Shown here: positions 11,209 to 21,531 of the stretch, one piece after another
Layout of the letters: each line of letters starts with the position of its first letter
Numbering within the stretch: the stretch's first letter is position 1
Source: Paraphoma chrysanthemicola
Lineage: Eukaryota; Ascomycota; Dothideomycetes; Pleosporales; Phaeosphaeriaceae
Reading direction: 5' to 3'
Assembly (NCBI GenBank): GCA_020744225.1
Contig: JAGMWG010000003.1
Coordinates: 62,001-126,000 of the forward strand
DNA: 64,000 nucleotides
Position numbers and translations under genes: made by a program
Notes under the pieces: generated by a model
Seen by the model: the letters and a program-made list of their open reading frames with translations, nothing else
The model's database searches: none
Told to the model about the DNA's origin: nothing

Positions 11209-11509
11209 TGAAAGCACCGTGCCCTGTGGTTGGCGAAGTTTGAAGAGAGATGGTAGCTATATTGGGACCACGGGAAATGGAGACGATGACTGTATATACC
11301 CCAGGTTCCCTATTTCATTTCGTGCATAATGTCTTATGATTAGTAGTCTTTGTTTTTGCGTTAAAAGCGTTGCGTTGCGTCTAGTATATGTATCAGTACT
11401 TCCGATCAATAAATTACTCTATCATTCCTGAACCTTGCACTATGCCTAGCCGGCGCCGTCCACCAAGACCCCTTTGCCTCCAGACAAACCACCAACAATC
11501 TCAGTCTCC
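11209..11509. other. 3' intergenic between convergent genes
   Basis: Terminator region shared by the carrier gene and the convergent hypothetical gene. It holds AT-rich stretches around 11290-11420 and nothing else recognisable. Confidence 0.4.
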
Positions 11510-12328
11510 TCACGACCGCAACACTTCCGCCACCCCCTCCCTAAACAACACCATCCCATACCACATATGCAAGCACTCCAAAACCGCCGGACTCAACCGC
11601 TTATTCTCACCAGGATTACACCCTGAATGCGCAAACTCAATCGTCACAACACCCTGCCTCTCACCACTCTGCTCACTAGACACACAAAAGCGATGCACGC
11701 CAGCTAATCGCCCGGTATCGGATCCAAACACGAAGTCAATGTAGCTTTCCCCTCCGCTGTGTGGGTCGGCGATGTAGTAATCGACGACACGGAATGCGCC
11801 GAAGAGAAGGGCATCGAGAGGGGGTGGGATTTGGCGGGAAAGATGTGAGGCGGACCATATGGATTTGGATATGGGTTTGTGGTTTAAGTCTGTGTAAATT
11901 TAAGTGCTTGATTTCTAGATATACATGAAAGTAATATCTTGGGAGTAAGTCAGGTACTTACCTTTATAATCAACAAGAACTTTACCAAAGCCACACAAAA
12001 CCGTACGTTCTGGACCTAACCACCATCCACCAAAAAAACCCTTCACGAAGCGCGCTAGGATCTGCTCGTCGGAAAGTGGGGAGGGCAAATTGATGGTGAT
12101 GCGTCGTGAATCATTGATTGGGATGTGTTTGTTTGGGTTTGTTAGTGCGACTGCTTTGGATGTTTTGAAGTCGTCGGACAGGGCATCGCTGCTGGTGATT
12201 TGTGATGGAGGGATGCTTGAGATTTGGATGTAGCAACGCGCGGCGTAGATGCTCGTTGCTGCACATGCGAGTGCGGTTGATGTGAGGAGGATTTGGGTCA
12301 TCGAGGAGTCGCAATTGGTGTAATTCAA
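11510..12328 (-). CDS. Conserved-looking fungal hypothetical protein with N-terminal membrane anchor
   Basis: Exon 1 is 12328-11962, the intron 11961-11890 (GTAAGT...ACACAG), and exon 2 is 11889-11510, for 248 aa. Splicing joins LVDYK to DLNHKPISKSIW in one frame and gives a clean stop. The N-terminus has a hydrophobic segment (ILLTSTALACAATSIYAA) that may be a signal anchor; an in-frame Met at 12301 is an alternative start. The core contains GFFGGWWLGPERTVLCGFG, GAFRVVDYY, SYIDFVFGSD and a C-terminal LHMWYGMVLFREGVAEVL. I do not recognise the family and assign no function. The intron with intact frame supports a real gene. Confidence 0.7.
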
Positions 12329-12715
12329 ATGGAGAAATACAATGCAATAAGGATATTGCTAATTGACTCACAGTAGCTTGATATATATGACGAACCTCAG
12401 TGTCCTCGTGATGTTGTGGTGGCTGAATACAGGTCGTGGAGTTCCGCTTTTCCACGCGGTCGGGTCAAACCGCGAAGGACATCGGCGACCGGTGCGATCT
12501 CAACGACGTTGCAAGGCTGACCTTCAATTATCCTCCCATCGGGAGACTCATGGTCCAAGAGATGGAAAGTCAACTAAGGTAGTTTATTGTACAGTATCGC
12601 AACTTCAGCGCCCTGCTCGTAGGCTGTGTTCGTCTACGCCGCATTCATAGCCATTGCGGGCGATTACGGTAATGTTAAGTGCGGTGCCATGGCTCACCTT
12701 GTGATTCACATTGAC
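12329..12715. other. Divergent intergenic region
   Basis: About 390 bp between two divergent starts. No motif or ORF is supportable; it presumably holds both promoters. Confidence 0.4.
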
Positions 12716-13726
12716 ATGCGACTTCTCCATTTCTCTATCGTGTTGACACTGTTCCCGCAGGGCATCCCCGCCTGCGCTGCCGAGCCATGGAAGCCCAAAC
12801 CTGGAGCGAGATTTGGCGTCACATTCAGCCCAACCATAATCACCGCATCCAGGCTCAACACTTCTGAAAATGTCGAATTGATGGGTTTCCCAGCCAGCTC
12901 TGAGTACCAAATGTACTACCAGAGCGTTGCTGGAGGTCTTCAAACCTCGCCTTATACACCCGATGTCTCCAACGTCGCATCTATCTTTCGCGATGCGATG
13001 GGGCCTGTCACGGAGAGTCTCAGCAAGACATTAGAGCACCAGCCCGAACACGCTGCTCTTCTTCTGCCATCGGTGTTCGATACAGCTACAACAACTGCTG
13101 CGACCAAAGCTATCGTCCACGATGTGCCATACGCCACCAGAACCGGTCCATCTCGTTTCGCAATGTGTTACGGATATGGCGTTCTAGAAAGGCAAGTATC
13201 TGTGAAGACCAGCTCATGACTGTAACGAAGATAGACTAGAAAACTTCATCGTCGTGTTCGAATATGAGAAAGAGTACCTGTACGCCTGGCTGCTAGATGT
13301 AGCTTTTGAGCTCGGCACGTATCCCGTAATAGAGACACAGCTTGGCAGTCACTATGGAGTGACAATTGCTCCGTAAGTTACGACTGTAATATCGTGTATG
13401 CCTTGAGTCCCGACTGACTTCAGGCATAGGTCTTTGGCGAACAGGGCTACAAGAAGAAAGTACAAGGATTTGCCCAAGAGTTCATCTACCAGCAAGTGCT
13501 TCCTGGGCGCAAGCGCGAGAATATTCGTGCGGTGATTATTACCGGCGAAGCATCGGCAGCTCGTGTTGCCGAAGTTGCCGCTGCGGCAGTGAGAACGATT
13601 GGAACCAAAGAGGTTAGAGCATTGACGAATTTTAAGCCATCAGAAGTCGTGGCATACGGAGCTGCGGTGTGGGCTCGAATGGCCCAGGAGCATCCGGAGT
13701 ATTTCGAGGCTTTGGCTGCAACATAA
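12716..13726 (+). CDS. Hsp70/actin-fold-like protein with signal peptide; splice model partly uncertain
   Basis: Exon 1 from ATG 12716 begins with a putative signal peptide (MRLLHFSIVLTLFPQGIPACAA). It is best joined at 13191 to 13235 by a 43-nt GC-AG intron (AG|GCAAGT...ATAG), giving GYGVLERLENFIVVFEYEKEYLYAWLLDVAFE. The last exon (from about 13430) reads GYKKKVQGFAQEF, RAVIITGEASAARVAEV and KPSEVVAYGAAVWARM, like the C-terminal part of the Hsp70-fold nucleotide-binding domain (adenosine motif followed by ARGAA). The strong GTAAGT at 13373 does not keep frame with the last exon; a donor at 13359 joined to 13430 does. The typical N-terminal DLGTTYS phosphate loop is absent. It may be a degenerate member; biochemical activity is doubtful. 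Confidence 0.55.
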
Positions 13727-14382
13727 TCCCAGACGATGAACATTGGGCCGAATAGAAGGCGAGAGGTGCGTTGACGCTGAGCGAACAGACCGAACTGTGA
13801 TGACATGCAAAGGACGGTCAAACGACATCAGTGTCCTACTCGTAACAGTATATGTTTCTGATCATATTTCAGGGATTCGGATTTCGTTTTGAGAGTCTCA
13901 ATCCTTCCCACATACTCGCCATTGCCAGACCTGCATTTAACGTGCATGCCAAAAGTCGTGTGAAGTCTAACGACCATCCCAGTATTGTCTTCAATCCTGA
14001 AGGCCTGCAATACTACGAAAGTGGCAGATGTGGCATACTTGCTGATGCGGATCTTGTTCCGCAGCTGACTCAGCCCCCATGTCTTGGGTGGGTATTCGCG
14101 ACCTTCATTGGTCACACGACTTCTACAGATAGCACGTATGTGGAGTAGTGGAGAATACATAAATGATACGCTTGCTAAGCATATGGCGATACGCGGAGTG
14201 AAGCGAATGCCTAGAATGCCTAGATCGTCTAGGTTGTGTAAGATCATGGTTGGCCTAATCGAGGCACCGCAGCGCCTTGACTTACCTGTAAATGCCATGA
14301 GGTCTTCACTTGAGTATGAACTATATCTTGTCTGCAACACTCGAGGATTATCCTCTAAACTAGCGCATCGATCACTGCAACC
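13727..14382. other. Intergenic upstream of GST
   Basis: About 650 bp. A 230-codon minus-strand frame (13828-14520) overlaps the GST start but has no family features and is not called. A short direct repeat, ATGCCTAGA, occurs twice around 14207-14225. No other feature is seen. Confidence 0.4.
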
Positions 14383-15024
14383 ATGTCTCCAAAACTCCAC
14401 CTCTACCTGAGCCCAGGCTCCTGCGCACTCGCATCGCACATTGCTCTTCAAGAAACCGGATTCGAGTTCAGGACCACCGAAATCGAAGCTAAAAGTGGAT
14501 TCAAAGCCGAGAATTCGCACCTCAATCCAAAAGGTAGAGTTCCTATTCTCGAGATGGACGGTGAACGTATCACCGAAACGCCAGCTATTTTGACCACCAT
14601 CTCGGCGCTTGTGCCTGAAAGAGAACTGCTAGGCAGCACAATCCTTGAGCAGGCTCGAGCACAGGAGTGGATGGCATGGCTATGCGCAACTCTCCATGGC
14701 CAGGCGTTCGCGTGTTTGTTTCGGCCCATGCGGTTCGTTGGAGACGAGAGCGTTTACGATGCGGTGAAGGACCGTGGTCGAGAATGTGTACAAGAGTGCT
14801 TCCAGTACATTGAAGAGAAGCTTGAGGGTATAGTTCACGCTGTTGGGGAGACTTTCACGTTGGTCGATGCGTATCTGTACGTTTTCTTTCGTTGGGGCAA
14901 TTCGATGAAGCTTGGGATGGAAGAGAAGTACCCAAACTATACACGCCTGGTCGAAGAAGTGGTCAAGAGGAACAGTGTGAAGAAGGCGGTTGAGGCGGAG
15001 GATATCGATTTGCTCAACGGTTAG
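14383..15024 (+). CDS. Glutathione S-transferase
   Basis: Single exon, 213 aa, with start context CAACCATGTCT. The N-terminal thioredoxin fold (residues about 1-80) contains LYLSPGSCALASHIALQE with a cysteine at residue 14 in the position used by bacterial beta-class GSTs, then NPKGRVPILEMDGERITETPAIL, the cis-Pro and glutathione-contacting SNAIL/ESxAIL-like loop (here ETPAIL). The C-terminal helical domain follows (FTLVDAYLYVFFRWG, with the conserved N-capping Asp). The family conjugates glutathione to electrophiles or acts as a peroxidase. It converges on a cytochrome P450 300 bp away, a common detoxification or secondary-metabolism pairing, but nothing else biosynthetic lies alongside. Confidence 0.9.
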   Translation: MSPKLHLYLSPGSCALASHIALQETGFEFRTTEIEAKSGFKAENSHLNPKGRVPILEMDGERITETPAILTTISALVPERELLGSTILEQARAQEWMAWLCATLHGQAFACLFRPMRFVGDESVYDAVKDRGRECVQECFQYIEEKLEGIVHAVGETFTLVDAYLYVFFRWGNSMKLGMEEKYPNYTRLVEEVVKRNSVKKAVEAEDIDLLNG

Positions 15025-15324
15025 TTATGCTACATGCTATAACACACTTGGACTTTACTGTCGTGCGGTCTTGTGGAGACTGCAGCAAGTTAAAGTGCGT
15101 TATAAGACCCTTGATCTCTGCATAAGAGAGTATCTGGCGAGTTTGATTCTAGGACGTCGCCCGTTGTGAATCAGTGTATGCGCTTTGGCAGCGTCGTTGC
15201 GCAGGCGCGTTTGTAGAGAAAAGTGGCCGACTCAGGGAAGAAACACGTTAGTCTAATTTGACTTAAAATTTCTCGTCTGCGCATCTAGCCATCCGTTACA
15301 CCTAGGTGCGCAAATCTGTCTTTT
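15025..15324. other. 3' intergenic between convergent GST and P450
   Basis: 300 bp between two stop codons; only terminator sequence is expected and no gene is seen. Confidence 0.4.
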
Positions 15325-16907
15325 TTACACCTTCCTCTCCCGCACGATACATTTAAAATCTTGCTTCGTGAACCAATACGTCTTCCACTTATACTCGCTC
15401 TCATCTCCCAACTCATCTCTACGTACCATCTCGAAATCAAACCTCCGCACAATCTGCGGCACCACCTTGCTCATCTCAAGCAGACTAATGTTCTTGCCCA
15501 AACAGACTCGTGGTCCAGCTCCAAATGACAGGAGATTCCTCTCTAAATGCGCCTTCTCTTCCAGATTGGGCGTGAGCCAGCGTTCTGGTTGGAAAACATC
15601 TGCCTCTGCACCAAATACGGCGGCGTTGCGGTGCAACACCCATGCGTTGACTCCAACTTCTGTACCCTCAGGAAAGAAGTGACCAGCGAGTGTTGCACCG
15701 CCAGGGCGGATGATGCGAGTCAACGGGGCACCAACCGCGGGATGTAACCGGAGCGCTTCTTGAATAACGGCCTGGAGATATAGCAGTTTCTGTGCTTGCT
15801 TAAATGTCACTGGGTTAGACAATTCACCTCTTGCAGTCGCTTCGTCCATTTCAGACCTAAGTTTAGCTAGTGTAGACGGGTTCATAGCGAGGTATGCAAT
15901 TACTGCTGCAAGGGATATTGCAGTAGTGTCGGATCCAGCGGCTACGTTTTGTTGACAGGCGAGTTTGGTGTGAAATCTTGATGCCCTGCCCGCAGCTTCA
16001 AGGGGCAGCATTTTATCAATAAAATCCTGCCTATCCTCTGGTGATTTCGTGCGGCCGTTGACGCGATTGTTGATGCACGTATCTACGAAGTTGCCAATGC
16101 GCAGAGTGCCGTGCTTAATGTCGAAGAGCCGGATAACCACGCCGAGAATCGTGTGAACTTCTGGCACGAGTCCAACGTACGCGCCGTGGACGATGCTTTC
16201 ATCAATAGCGGAGATAATGCCAGACTTGTCGCCGGCATCTTCCATTAGGCCGAAGGAAGATCCCATTGTAATTTCACCGATCACGTCAAAGGCGTAGAAT
16301 TGCATAAGCTCACGGATATCGAGTTGTTGACCATTGCTTGCATACTCCTCTAGTCGCTTGAGTAACATGCTGTTGCATGAATCTACAAACGGCTCGTACG
16401 ATAGAAGATGTGTGTTCGAATAGAGGCTTGCAAATGAGCGACGCATTCTTGCGTGAACACTGATGCTAGGCTCAGAGAAGGTGTTGGTTTCGAAAGGCGA
16501 GCCGAAGGGAAGATAGTATCCTGACTTGTCGAGAGCATTATGATGTCCTAAAATTATTCTGGTGGCTTCGGCATCATTAATGCTGTACCGGTTCGGCGCG
16601 AGCCTGACAACGGGTCCTGCGCTAAGTTAATGGCTTTTCAGAGTGGTAGCAGTGAGAAAAGCGAACCATATTTTTCATGCAACGCGATGTTGTAGGTAGC
16701 GAAGTCATGCTTGCGAATGACATATAGCTCCCAGAGCCGAGTGAATCGTGCGAGGAAGGGTCCTGGGACATTGCGTAATGGTGACAAGACTGTCTGAATG
16801 ACAGGCTTTATAACCAAGTATGCAAGCAGCGCGAGTGGTATGAAGATATACAATGGGTATCGTAACAGTTGGAAGTCCGAGGCTGGCGAACGGACAGGAA
16901 GGGGCAT
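15325..16907 (-). CDS. Cytochrome P450 monooxygenase, pisatin demethylase-like group
   Basis: Exon 1 is 16907-16667, the intron 16666-16617 is 50 nt (GTTCGC...GCGCAG), and exon 2 is 16616-15325, for 510 aa. Splicing yields LHEKYGPVVRLAPNRYSIN, the standard P450 N-terminal junction. Features in order: N-terminal membrane helix (LYIFIPLALLAYLVI), PGPF hinge, I-helix AAGSDTTAIS, K-helix EALRLHP (ExxR), PERW region, and the heme loop FGAGPRVCLG with the axial cysteine. It is an ER-anchored monooxygenase needing P450 reductase. The overall pattern (NVPGPFLARFTRLWELY) resembles fungal CYP57/benzoate-hydroxylase-like enzymes; the substrate is unknown. It converges with the GST. Confidence 0.93.
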
Positions 16908-17897
16908 TTCGATTGCAATTGCTCAGGTTTTATAGCGTTCTCTGGAATATGTTTAACTACAATACTTCTCCGTGAATTGAACGAGAACAATATTGTGAGC
17001 AATTTGGCATCAGCTTCATTAAATACTGTAATGAGTAGATGGCATCGGCCAACAATGGAATGCGCGCGTTCCGCCGGACCTTTTCCGGCCATCAGCAATT
17101 CGTTCAACATTGATTTGCATTACGGCCCGATGCGCAGAGGGTAAATGCCGAAATCAAGACCCGTGTCTCGTCCGTCAATCAACGCATCACTTGTGCCGAA
17201 CGGGGCGTGCAAGTAAAGCCCGATGGTAGCTACCGGTGGCCGAGAGTCGTACGAACTATCAATGCAGAGCATACTTGCAAGTAGTGTAGTTCTTAAGAAT
17301 ACCTCCTACCCATCTGTAAAGAAAAAGCTTAATTTCAGGGCCTCGTTCATCATACTATCTCATAGCTACACGACCCCACCTCAATGTTGACTTCTAACTT
17401 CACTAAATACCTAATTAGACGAGAATTTATCTCTAAGAGCGAGATTGTTATAACATGCTTGTCATACTCTTATAAAAGCACGTTTTAGTAAGGTTCTAGT
17501 AGACTATGCGACTTGCTTACCCATCCGACTTAGATAAGTGTTTCTGCGCTCTAAATAATCGAAGTAGTTTAGGTAAGTTAGCTAAAACTACGGCTTTGCC
17601 TTGGCTATTGTACAAAGTAACAAATCTTCAAGGCCGCAATAATGGGTTGTTGAGCCCTATCTTCTCTAGATTAGCTATAAGCGATGCGAGGGCCTTTGAT
17701 TAGTAGACTTTAAACTTTGCAATAGAGGATATAGGTATGAATAAAAGTAGATGTAGGGTGCCCGTCAAAGTAGCAACAAGGAACTTAGCACTTAGAATAC
17801 TTGTAAAGTAATTAGAGATCTACTGCTTCAGAAAATAAATATATCAAAAGGAAGATAGGTGGTCATCGCTTCCGCTTTGTCCTTTGCGCTGCGCTGC

Positions 17898-17918
17898 AAA
17901 CGTTCGGACCGAACGTTT
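17898..17918. repeat. Perfect 10-bp inverted repeat around a single base
   Basis: AAACGTTCGG, one A, then CCGAACGTTT. Read directly from the sequence. It shares the word CCGAACG with the tandem repeat that begins 19 bp downstream. Confidence 0.9.
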
Positions 17919-17936
17919 CATGCACCGAAGATGATC

Positions 17937-17966
17937 ACCGAACGCCACCGAACGCCACCGAACGCC
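17937..17966 (+). repeat. Three tandem copies of ACCGAACGCC
   Basis: Perfect 10-bp units at 17937-17946, 17947-17956 and 17957-17966. Together with the adjacent palindrome they make five CCGAACG/CGTTCGG words in about 70 bp, resembling sub-terminal repeats of a DNA transposon or a regulator-binding array. Confidence 0.9.
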
Positions 17967-18474
17967 AACACTGGGTCATGAACCTTTGCATGCGCCAGGA
18001 ATGGCTAGGGTGAGCCTAAGACAATCGGCCTGTTCGCGTTTGCGCTCAACTTATGACCAAAATGATGGTGCTTTTGCTCGAGGCTTCTTGGCTTGTTGGA
18101 TTTGGTGCCTTGCTATAAAAACTCGTGAAGAAGGTGAGCGATAGCGTGTCTTCTACTCCTGCAGCTTCACTCAGACCACCACCTAATGCCAACGCAGCCA
18201 CTGCAGTTGCATTTCCTGAATTCGATAGCAGTAAGGATTTGCAAGAAGTGTCCTTTTAAAGTACCTACAGCGGGTCCTTTCGTACTTGGCAAAATACCTT
18301 TGGGCGTGTTCAGTACCCCTAGCATGGATTCTACGATGAACTGCACTGTCGTTCATCGCTTCTGCTAGCAAAAATTTAGCGCCCGCACAGACAGTCGAGT
18401 GCAGTTCATCGCTTTTTCAGAGTGTAGTTCTTCGCTGTCTTAGTAGTCAGAAATAAGCTAACGCACCTAGACGG

Positions 18475-19007
18475 ATATTGCGCTGAATGACGAGAATGTG
18501 CAGATCAAACTCGCGCTTATCTTCGATGGCCAGCAGGTCCTTGAATTACTGTTCCAGAACTTGACCTCTGACAAATGAAAGCTCGGCAGGGGTATGGTTG
18601 CATTTGTTTGTGAACTTATGACGCTGCGGCGGTGTTCGATCAAGATCCAGCTTGCAACGGACGCTGAGCTTCCGAATGGTAGTCTTTGCGGCTGCGAAAC
18701 CAACATAAAAGCAATCGGTGGAGATAGCGCGATGGATCGAAGCTGGTGACCATAGCGTCAGACCATCCACATTGAAGCTTTTATAGAGAGCTTGCACCAT
18801 CTCTCGGGCTGTTTCGGAGCCCATGTAGGCTGGGCTCAGGAAATGTGGCATGCCGTGGCAATCTACGCAATGTAGTAGATGGGGTTGATCCCGGTACTCG
18901 TCGCCGCCAGCAATGTCCTTAGTGTAGAAGTAGGAATCGAAGGATGGCGAGTCCCACAAGAAGGTATATATCATGTCTCGCAACTCGCGCGGGAGCCGGG
19001 CCTGCAT
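18475..19007 (-). pseudogene. F-box-like/fungal LPxELR-type protein gene interrupted by a premature TAA
   Basis: The frame from Met at 19007 reads MQARLPRELRDMIYTFLWD, a motif typical of large fungal families with an F-box-like start, then HFLSPAYMGSETAREMVQALYKSF. It stops at TAA (18548-18546) right after LEQ. The same frame continues beyond the stop with coherent sequence (FKDLLAIEDKREFDLHILVIQRNIRLG, to about 18468), as in intact relatives that end with a long C-terminal helix. CAA-to-TAA is a single C-to-T change of the RIP type. The open frame extends upstream only to a GTG at 19049, with no better ATG. It lies beside AT-rich relic DNA. It may be a recent pseudogene or a truncated expressed protein. 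Confidence 0.55.
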
Positions 19008-19140
19008 CTCTGCTGCGAATTTGAGATTCCAGGCTTTCGCAAAAGGCACGATGGAACGTTCATAGGCACTGATCCGTAACTTTGGTCGTCTTCAGCTTTC
19101 ATTCGTGGGGGTTGACCTGCCCGCATAGATAGTCATTGTA

Positions 19141-19326
19141 CTAGCCGTGGAGTAGCTTTCGCTTCGTCTCGAGCCATAATAACTGCTGTTGCAACTTCGC
19201 CCTCTCATCATCGATAGCTTGTTCCCTGAGTGAAACAGCCAGGCCACCGTTGCGGAAAATGACGTTGCTTGCGTTACTTCTGACTGAATTCCTTACGTCT
19301 AGCCCCAGTTCTGCAACGCGTGTCAA
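19141..19326 (-). CDS. Possible last exon of a small coiled-coil protein
   Basis: The minus-strand frame ends at TAG 19141-19143 and reads VAELGLDVRNSV..., then SLREQAIDDERAKLQQQLLWLETKRKLLHG, a charged helical, coiled-coil-like tail. A plausible acceptor (GTTGCAG) precedes GAACTGGGG near 19320, but I could not join an upstream exon in frame. Family unknown; it may be a fragment. Confidence 0.3.
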   Translation of the reverse strand: MTRVAELGLDVRNSVRSNASNVIFRNGGLAVSLREQAIDDERAKLQQQLLWLETKRKLLHG

Positions 19327-19788
19327 GAGTCAGAAACGTAGTGCGCATGAGCAGTCTGACCTCTGAAGCTTTCCCAGCGCTGCCCGAAGGTTGGCGCCAC
19401 TGGCGTTTCTGTCTTGCGTCGCTATTGTAGTCTTGGCCGTGATGGAGGTTTCTCGGTCGAGAGAAGTGGTTGAGAGAATAGAAATTGAAGCTCCCCTGCT
19501 TGCTATGAGCTGCGATTGCCCTGTAAACAGGACCTAGACCCGCATTTAGTAGGCATAGCCGCGCTAACGACGCGCGGTCACATGACACTTGCCACCCAGG
19601 CACGCTTTTCCACGTTTACAGGATAAAGCGGCTATGCGAAGTAGAGGTGACTAGACCCTGCATGAAGCATAAACAAGGACTGAGGTGCATGAAGTTCACA
19701 TACGCCTCTGCAAGCATGAACATCTAGGTCATTAGCAATACGATCGTCCATTCGTGTACGGCATGGTGGTGAAGATAGGAAATAACAT

Positions 19789-20964
19789 TTGGAAGTCGCA
19801 GAGCAAGGGTACTTGCAGTCAGATGTCTGCACCTCCTCACGCACTAGCCTCTTCGTCTGTCTCGCTGTCGTCCCAGTCTGCACTCCCCTCCTCATCCCCA
19901 GCCGACCACTCCTCCTCAGACTTGTCCCACATCTTGTGGACGAAGTCTTGGTCGCACCCTTCCATCTCAAAACACCTGAGGGGGAAGCACTGCACGCATG
20001 GTATATACTACCTCTCGAAGCCTACCGCAAGCACCAGAAAGAGCTGGCGAAAGAACCTACTGGTCTTTGTGATGATATTGAGAACCGTCTATCGTTCAAG
20101 CTTCTCCGAGATGATCCCACAGCCCATCTAGTCATCTACTTCCACGGAGCAGCAGGCACCCTAGGCTCGGCCTGGCGACCTCAGAGCTACCGAGCCTTGT
20201 CCGCAACATCCACCAACGTCCACGTCCTGGTAATTGACTATCGAGGCTTCGGCACCAGTTCTGGCTGGCCATCAGAAACCGGATTATTGGACGACGCGCT
20301 CACCTTGGTCAAGTTTGCAATGGAGAGAGCGGGCATACCACCAGAGAGAACCGTGATCTTTGCACAGTCGATTGGGACTGCAGTCGCCATCTCCGTCACC
20401 CATCATTACGCTCTTCAATCACCGCCCACGCTGTTCGCAGGCACAGTCCTAGTCGCCCCGTTCGCTGACGTGGAGTCTCTGACCAGGACGTATAAAGTCG
20501 CCTGTACTATTCCTTTGCTCTCGCCTGTTGCGTTTTTTCCGAAACTCCTAGCACTACTCAATCGCTTCATTCGGACCAAATTTCCTTCCAAGGAGAAACT
20601 CGCTGACATGATCCGGCATCTCGACAATACCAAAGTGAGCGGCCGCCGACGGAAATATGACATCACGCTTATCCATGCCGAGGACGACTACGACATTCCC
20701 TGGATACATTCAGACGTACTCTTCTGGCACGCGGTCAATGCGACGCTCGAGCCATCGGCATCCATGTCCTTTGAGGATGTGGAGAAGGTCAAAGATAAGC
20801 AGAAGACACCACTCGGGGCAGGAGGGTGGCAGATGGAGTGGGAAGGCAAGGGCGGTGTTGTGCGCGAAGAGATCGTAAAGCACGGTCTGCATGATCGTAT
20901 AATGTCTTATCCTGTTGTGAGTCTAGCTGTGTCGAGGGCGTTCCATAGCCAGGACGAAGAATGA
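19789..20964 (+). CDS. Alpha/beta hydrolase, ABHD12/monoacylglycerol-lipase-like (5' exon unresolved)
   Basis: Serine hydrolase frame of 391 codons. Motifs in order: TPEGEALHAWYILPL, YFHGAAGTLGS (oxyanion HG), VIDYRGFGTSSG, FAQSIGTAVA (nucleophile Ser), APFADVES, HAEDDYDIPW (acid) and KHGLHD (His). This matches the ABHD12/BEM46-like group acting on lipids, often membrane-anchored; a hydrophobic segment (LFVCLAVVPVCTPLLIP) precedes the fold. No in-frame ATG precedes the conserved part and a TAA sits at 19783-19785, so a short upstream exon must supply the start; I could not place it uniquely (ATGs at 19640-19770 are candidates). The stop lies 84 bp from the stop of the convergent ABM gene. Confidence 0.85.
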   Translation: MEVAEQGYLQSDVCTSSRTSLFVCLAVVPVCTPLLIPSRPLLLRLVPHLVDEVLVAPFHLKTPEGEALHAWYILPLEAYRKHQKELAKEPTGLCDDIENRLSFKLLRDDPTAHLVIYFHGAAGTLGSAWRPQSYRALSATSTNVHVLVIDYRGFGTSSGWPSETGLLDDALTLVKFAMERAGIPPERTVIFAQSIGTAVAISVTHHYALQSPPTLFAGTVLVAPFADVESLTRTYKVACTIPLLSPVAFFPKLLALLNRFIRTKFPSKEKLADMIRHLDNTKVSGRRRKYDITLIHAEDDYDIPWIHSDVLFWHAVNATLEPSASMSFEDVEKVKDKQKTPLGAGGWQMEWEGKGGVVREEIVKHGLHDRIMSYPVVSLAVSRAFHSQDEE

Positions 20965-21048
20965 GATGACCTATCGCTTTGTACAGTTCCATTTATACCT
21001 CATGTACATGTACTGGTTCGCATCGCCGTCAAACTTTTTGTTCACCTC

Positions 21049-21531
21049 TCATGCAGCATCTTGATACATCGTCCCAACGCTCGTGTCTGCCACTGCCTCT
21101 TCATGGTAATGCGCTTGCTTGCTCACCATGCCCGTGTCCAACTCTTCAAGGCGCCTGAGATCCATTGGCTTCTCCAATAACGGGTTCACATAAGGATCAA
21201 AAGTCTTCCAGTACGGGTTGTTGAGATGATATGTTTGTGACTACAACGCGTGTAAGCAATGTGACGATGGAAGCAGACAGGCCAAACTTACAGATTCTTT
21301 CAGGTACCTCTCAACAATCGTAAATGCGCGCTCATCATTGACGTCTTGCATGACAAACCAGCTTAGCGTCTCCTTGTCCTGTCTCGCCTGTAAGTATAAA
21401 ATATCGCGAGCAGCTGACGAGACTCTTACCTTGGAGTAAACCTGACTTGCTTCGACGAGCTTGGCCTTGAGCTTCGAAATAGCCTCCTTGTCCGCCTTCG
21501 CGTAGAGGTGTACAACGATTGTGTAGACCAT
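21049..21531 (-). CDS. ABM-domain (antibiotic biosynthesis monooxygenase fold) small protein
   Basis: Three exons, 21531-21430, 21387-21292 and 21240-21049 (129 aa). The introns are 42 and 51 nt, both GT-AG. The spliced product starts MVYTIVVHLYAKADKEAISKLKAKLVEAS, continues with DKETLSWFVMQDVNDERAFTIVERYLKESSQTYHLNNPYWKTFDPYV, and ends DLRRLEELDT plus a charged tail. The ferredoxin-like dimeric alpha/beta-barrel fold (ABM, PF03992) is recognisable. Such proteins are cofactor-free monooxygenases or stress-related; the substrate is unknown. The frame is intact across both introns. Confidence 0.85.

Larger units (their letters stand above)
16908..18474. other. AT-rich, gene-free stretch with relic-like repeats
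   Basis: About 1.6 kb without a supportable gene. From roughly 17280 to 17870 the DNA is visibly richer in A, T and TA steps than its neighbours and full of stop codons, as expected for an old repeat-induced-mutation-damaged element, though no transposase motif remains. It is followed by a palindrome and 10-bp repeats (listed separately) and by a cluster of similar GTTCATCGCTT-type words at 18350-18415. Confidence 0.5.

Noticed and set aside
13828..14520. 230-codon minus frame overlapping the GST start
   Set aside because: No recognisable domain, overlaps a confident gene on the other strand, and no supporting introns.
14383..16907. GST plus P450 as a secondary-metabolite cluster
   Set aside because: No synthase, terpene cyclase, PKS or NRPS core, transporter or regulator alongside; two detoxification genes are not enough.
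17937..17966. CRISPR-like array
   Set aside because: Three contiguous 10-bp units without spacers in a eukaryotic genome; a simple tandem repeat.
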